A stretch of DNA of 6,740 nucleotides from Burkholderiales bacterium (GTDB taxonomy: Bacteria > Pseudomonadota > Gammaproteobacteria > Burkholderiales > Burkholderiaceae_C), in NCBI GenBank assembly GCA_025354615.1, contig JANXMO010000134.1:1-6740 (forward strand). The letters run 5' to 3'. This document shows positions 5,785 through 6,740 of the stretch, in pieces. Positions within the stretch are counted from its first letter, which is position 1, and each line of letters begins with the position of its first letter. The position numbers and the translations under genes were made by a program. The notes under the pieces are model-generated. The model searched no databases, was not told the DNA's origin, and was given only the letters and a program-made list of their open reading frames with translations.

Positions 5785-6740
5785 AGATTTTGCTGTCCGC
5801 CTTTGCCTGCTCGCCGCTGTGGGGCTCGGAGCCGTCGGTCGGCTGGAACTGGGCGCTGGAACTGGCCCGCAGCCACGAGGTGACCGTGCTCACGCATGCG
5901 CACTTTCGCCGCCACATCGAACCGCACGTGGCGGTGCACGGCAGCAGCGGCCTGTGTTTCGAGTACCTCGACCTGGCGCCGTGGCGCGGCGCCTTCCACG
6001 AGCAGCTGCTGAATTCGCAGCCTTACTACATGCGCTGGCAGCGCCGCGCCCGCCCGCGCGTGCTGGCGCTGCTGGCCAGCGGGCGATTCGATCTGGTGCA
6101 CCACGTTACCTGGGGCAATTTCCGCTGGCCGGTGCCGCTGCACGGCCTGCCGGTGCCACTGGTCGTCGGCCCGCTGGGCGGCGGCGAGCGCGCGCCGGCG
6201 GCCCTGTTTGCAGGACTGCCATGGCGTTTGCGGCTGAAAGAACGGCTGCGCGACGCGATCATTGGCAGTGGCGCTTTAGATCCCTGGGTGGCGCGCGGGC
6301 TGAGCGGCGCGCGCTGGATTTTCTGCCGCACGGCGCAAACCGCGGCGGCGCTGCCGCGCGCCGCGCGTGGCAGCGCGGTGGTGGTGCATGACATCGGCGC
6401 ACCGCCAGCGCTGCCCGCGGTTGACGTAGCCGACGGCACGCACACCGCCGGTGCGCTGCGCTGCCTGTTCGTCGGCCGGCTGCTGGGATGGAAGGGCGCC
6501 CACTTCGCGCTGCAGGCGTTGGCCGTGCTGCGCGCGCGGGGTGTTGAGGCGCGGCTGACGCTGGTCGGCGATGGCCCGCTCGAGCCGTTCCTGCGCCAGC
6601 AGGCCGCAGCCTTGCAGGTGACGGCTTTTGTGGACTGGCAGCAGCGGCTGGCGCGCACCGTGGTGATGCAGCTGTACCGTCAGCACGACGTTTTCCTGTT
6701 CCCCAGCCTGCATGACTCCGGCGGCACCGTGGTGCTAGAA
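5781..6740 (+). CDS. Glycosyltransferase, GT4-type, 3' end beyond window
   Basis: An open frame of 320 codons from ATG 5781 to the window edge without a stop. The N-terminus MKILLSAFACSPLWGSEPSV (1-20) followed by GWNWALELARSHEVTVLT (21-38) is characteristic of a GT4 subgroup with a Gly-Ser-Glu-Pro loop near the donor site. VHHVTWGNFRWP (106-117) and VVGPLGGGERAP (128-139) complete the N-terminal domain. The C-terminal domain has CLFVGRLLGWKGAHFALQAL (228-247), TLVGDGPL (260-267) and LFPSLHDSGGTVVLE (306-320), in which Asp312 and Glu320 occupy the EX7E positions; the window ends right after this glutamate, so probably 40-80 residues are missing. The start overlaps the GT2 stop (ATGA) and has no clear ribosome binding site, so translation likely depends on coupling. 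It should act in the cytoplasm on the same glycan as its neighbours; substrate unknown. Confidence 0.9.
   Translation, partial: MKILLSAFACSPLWGSEPSVGWNWALELARSHEVTVLTHAHFRRHIEPHVAVHGSSGLCFEYLDLAPWRGAFHEQLLNSQPYYMRWQRRARPRVLALLASGRFDLVHHVTWGNFRWPVPLHGLPVPLVVGPLGGGERAPAALFAGLPWRLRLKERLRDAIIGSGALDPWVARGLSGARWIFCRTAQTAAALPRAARGSAVVVHDIGAPPALPAVDVADGTHTAGALRCLFVGRLLGWKGAHFALQALAVLRARGVEARLTLVGDGPLEPFLRQQAAALQVTAFVDWQQRLARTVVMQLYRQHDVFLFPSLHDSGGTVVLE

Noticed and set aside
5708..6391. + strand ORF of 227 codons overlapping the last glycosyltransferase
   Set aside because: Arg/Ala/Gly-rich out-of-frame reading; the frame from 5781 has clear GT4 motifs and remains open to the window edge.

Overview
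The window is a compact, one-direction stretch of a polysaccharide biosynthesis locus from a GC-rich bacterium. All seven recognisable genes lie on the + strand. The pairing of an exosortase (most like the XrtB type) with an EpsI protein, followed by glycosyltransferases and a Wzy/WaaL-like membrane protein, together with strong G/C preference at third codon positions, suggests a betaproteobacterium, perhaps of the Burkholderiales. That placement is inference: there is no rRNA or other taxonomic marker here.

Layout: (1) the last ~110 residues of an exosortase, containing its catalytic Cys, Arg and His (1-338); (2) epsI, complete (335-1015); (3) a 96-nt spacer with a hairpin over the epsI stop and a doubtful 31-codon ORF (1016-1111); (4) a GT4-type glycosyltransferase (1112-2422); (5) a second GT4-type glycosyltransferase with a four-cysteine insert (2419-3717); (6) an O-antigen ligase/polymerase-family membrane protein (3710-4948); (7) a GT2-type glycosyltransferase (4948-5784); (8) a third GT4-type glycosyltransferase, cut by the window end (5781-6740). 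No stretch over 300 bases lacks a gene. I see no tRNA, rRNA, insertion sequence, CRISPR array, convincing promoter or rho-independent terminator.

Five of the six gene junctions overlap by 1 to 8 bases, so the genes are almost certainly co-transcribed and translationally coupled. The only open junction is epsI/first glycosyltransferase. The likely joint role is exopolysaccharide production: the four glycosyltransferases would add sugars to a lipid-linked repeat unit on the cytoplasmic face, and the polytopic protein would polymerise or ligate it on the periplasmic face. Exosortase and EpsI belong to the membrane system that in related bacteria processes PEP-CTERM proteins and is often encoded next to exopolysaccharide genes. 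The initiating sugar-phosphate transferase, flippase, chain-length regulator, export channel and any PEP-CTERM substrate are not in the window.

This is a variant of a known locus type. I found no clearly new system; the points worth checking are the epsI/glycosyltransferase spacer, the cysteine cluster in the second glycosyltransferase, the EpsI N-terminus and the identity of the polymerase/ligase.
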